Assembly (NCBI GenBank): GCA_008638015.1
Contig: VTPD01000001.1
Coordinates: forward strand, 42,885 to 106,884
Origin: Pelagibacteraceae bacterium
Lineage (GTDB): Bacteria; Pseudomonadota; Alphaproteobacteria; Pelagibacterales; Pelagibacteraceae
Length of the DNA stretch: 64,000 bases
Direction of reading: 5' to 3'
Shown: positions 62,803 through 64,000 of the stretch, piece after piece
Position numbering within the stretch: the stretch's first letter is position 1
Layout of the letters: each line of letters begins with the position of its first letter
Made by a program: the position numbers and the translations under genes
The notes under the pieces: generated by a model
Databases searched by the model: none
What the model saw: only the letters and a program-made list of their open reading frames with translations
What the model was told of the DNA's origin: nothing

Positions 62803-64000
62803 ATGGCTATAACTTATCTAAAAAAATCACCAAAAACATCTTCTACAGATGATAAAAAAACAGCAGGAATTGTAGAAGATTTATTAAAAGAAATTGAACA
62901 ATCCAAAGAGCAAGGTTGTATCGATTTAACAAAAAAATTTGATAAATATGAAGGAGACATCATTGTCTCGAAAGAAAGAATAGAAGAGATTAAAAAAAAT
63001 TTAGATCAAAAAACTAAAGATGATATTCAATTTTCATATGAGCGAGTAAGAAAATTTGCTGAAGCTCAGTTAAAAAATTATGGTCAAGATTTTGAGGTGG
63101 AGCTTTCCAAGGGATTATATGCTGGACAAAAATTAGTACCTGTTAATACAGCAGGTTGTTATATACCTGGTGGACGATATGCCCATATAGCTTCTGCAGT
63201 CATGAGCGTAACAACTGCAAAAGTTGCTGGAGTAAAAAATATTATTGCTTGTAGTCCTCCTAAACCAGGCGAGGGAGCCAATCCAGTTATTATTTATACA
63301 GCTGACTTGTGTGGAGCAGATGTCATATTAAATTTAGGTGGTGTGCCAGCAATTGCTGCCATGACGAATGGTTTATTTAATAATCAACCAGCAGATATTA
63401 TTGTTGGTCCAGGTAATCAATTTGTTGCTGAAGCGAAAAGGATTTTATTTGGAAAAGTAGGCATTGATTTATTTGCAGGTCCTACAGAAATTGGAATTAT
63501 TGCGGATGCAAAGGCAGATCCAGAAATTGTAGCGGTTGATTTAGTTGGACAGGCTGAGCACGGATATAATTCTCCAGCTTGGCTTTACACAACAAGTAAA
63601 GAGCTTGCTGAAAAAGTTATCAAAAGAGTGCCAGAATTGATTGCGGATTTACCTGAATTACCAAGGACTAGTGCAGAAGCTGCATGGAGAGATTATGGAG
63701 AAGTTATTCTTTGCGATACCGATGAAGAAATGGTTAAAATCAGTGATCAATATGCTCCAGAACATTTAGAGGTACAAACGCAAAATTTAGAGTGGTTCCA
63801 TAAGCATCTTACCAATTATGGATCTTTATTTGTGGGAGAAGAAACAACGGTTGCTTATGGAGATAAATGCTCTGGTACAAATCATATTTTACCTACCAAA
63901 GGAGCCGCTAGATATACGGGTGGTTTATTTGTTGGAAAATTTATTAAAACGTTAAGCTTTCAAAGAATGACAAAAGAATCGACAGAAACAGTAGGAGCAG
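62803..64000 (+). CDS. HpsN-like sulfopropanediol 3-dehydrogenase (histidinol-dehydrogenase family), 3' end cut by window edge
   Basis: This ORF is missing from the track because it runs off the right edge; 399 codons are visible of about 430. It is a HisD-fold protein with CYIPGGRYAHIASAVMSVTT, VGPGNQFVAEAKRILFGKVG and the zinc/catalytic residues in GQAEH and APEHLE (Glu/His at about 320-321). The sequence GQAEHGYNSPAWLYTT, rather than the FSQAEHDxxAQ of true histidinol dehydrogenases, matches HpsN-type enzymes that oxidise (R)-DHPS to sulfolactate. Co-transcription with a TRAP transporter rather than his genes supports this. It has a strong AGGAGG ribosome site. Confidence 0.8.
   Translation, partial: MAITYLKKSPKTSSTDDKKTAGIVEDLLKEIEQSKEQGCIDLTKKFDKYEGDIIVSKERIEEIKKNLDQKTKDDIQFSYERVRKFAEAQLKNYGQDFEVELSKGLYAGQKLVPVNTAGCYIPGGRYAHIASAVMSVTTAKVAGVKNIIACSPPKPGEGANPVIIYTADLCGADVILNLGGVPAIAAMTNGLFNNQPADIIVGPGNQFVAEAKRILFGKVGIDLFAGPTEIGIIADAKADPEIVAVDLVGQAEHGYNSPAWLYTTSKELAEKVIKRVPELIADLPELPRTSAEAAWRDYGEVILCDTDEEMVKISDQYAPEHLEVQTQNLEWFHKHLTNYGSLFVGEETTVAYGDKCSGTNHILPTKGAARYTGGLFVGKFIKTLSFQRMTKESTETVGA

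Noticed and set aside
62803-64000. Annotation as histidinol dehydrogenase (hisD)
   Set aside because: Active-site surroundings and operon context fit HpsN better, though HisD cannot be fully excluded without the missing C-terminus and a genome search.
1-64000. CRISPR arrays, insertion sequences, prophage, rRNA
   Set aside because: No regularly spaced repeats, transposase, integrase or phage structural genes, and no rRNA sequence were seen.

Overview
The window is very AT-rich, gene-dense bacterial DNA with short or overlapping gene junctions. Gene content and order point to a streamlined marine alphaproteobacterium of the SAR11/Pelagibacterales type, or an AT-rich look-alike such as HIMB59/AEGEAN-169. 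The evidence is the alphaproteobacterial block dnaQ-coaE-aroE-maf-ppsR | hemE-hemH-hemJ-rho, the secB-fxsA-Tim44-Smr neighbourhood, several TRAP/TTT solute-binding-protein transporters, and no recognisable DNA-binding transcription factor. The assignment rests on pattern recognition, not a database search.

Region 1 (1-18.2 kb) is core housekeeping. It holds tRNA-U34 modification (mnmG, cut by the left edge, and mnmE), a UbiH-type hydroxylase, ftsK-lolA, a histidine cluster (hisB-H-A-F-E followed by HIT and GNAT genes), the HslVU protease, Smr, Tim44-like, FxsA, SecB, and the block dnaQ-coaE-aroE-maf-ppsR. Region 2 (18,245-18,511) is a non-coding, DnaA-box-bearing gap between divergent ppsR and hemE. 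By analogy with other alphaproteobacteria it is a good candidate for the replication origin.

Region 3 (18.5-38.6 kb) holds haem synthesis (hemE, hemH, hemJ, later hemC and hemD), rho, a Trm112/LON-domain pair, tRNA-Gly(GCC) with a pterin dehydratase 4 nt behind it, purH, a heparinase II/III-like protein and rpe. It also holds an acetate-type sodium:solute symporter with its DUF4212 partner, an SDHAF4-tailed protein, acs, an EVE-domain protein, tsaD, an MscS channel, YggT and folD. Two short genes are absent or incomplete in the ORF track: mnmG (edge-truncated) and a 57-aa Trm112 gene.

Region 4 (38.6-48.5 kb, all minus strand) is a transport operon: TRAP dctP-dctQ-dctM (the large permease has a tail of about 320 residues, much of it predicted coiled coil), then an MFS carrier and a core-only MetE-like methyltransferase. 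argG, an IalB-family protein and an aldo/keto reductase lie upstream.

Region 5 (48.6-64 kb) is the most interesting part and looks like an organosulfonate catabolic island. It carries a Tat-exported sulfite-dehydrogenase-like molybdoenzyme, a YeiH-type sulfate/sulfite exporter, a TctABC transporter, an acylating aldehyde dehydrogenase (SauS-like) and an acyl-CoA ligase (SauT-like). These are followed by a divergent SDR + GMC alcohol dehydrogenase pair, a second TRAP transporter, and an HpsN-like (histidinol-dehydrogenase family) sulfopropanediol dehydrogenase cut by the right edge. No desulfonating enzyme (Xsc, SuyAB, CuyA) is in view. Genes after solute-binding or uptake proteins are repeatedly separated from them by perfect 11-12 bp hairpins, and palindromes sit in the promoter regions of the transport units. 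These suggest RNA-level and operator control in a genome with few regulators.
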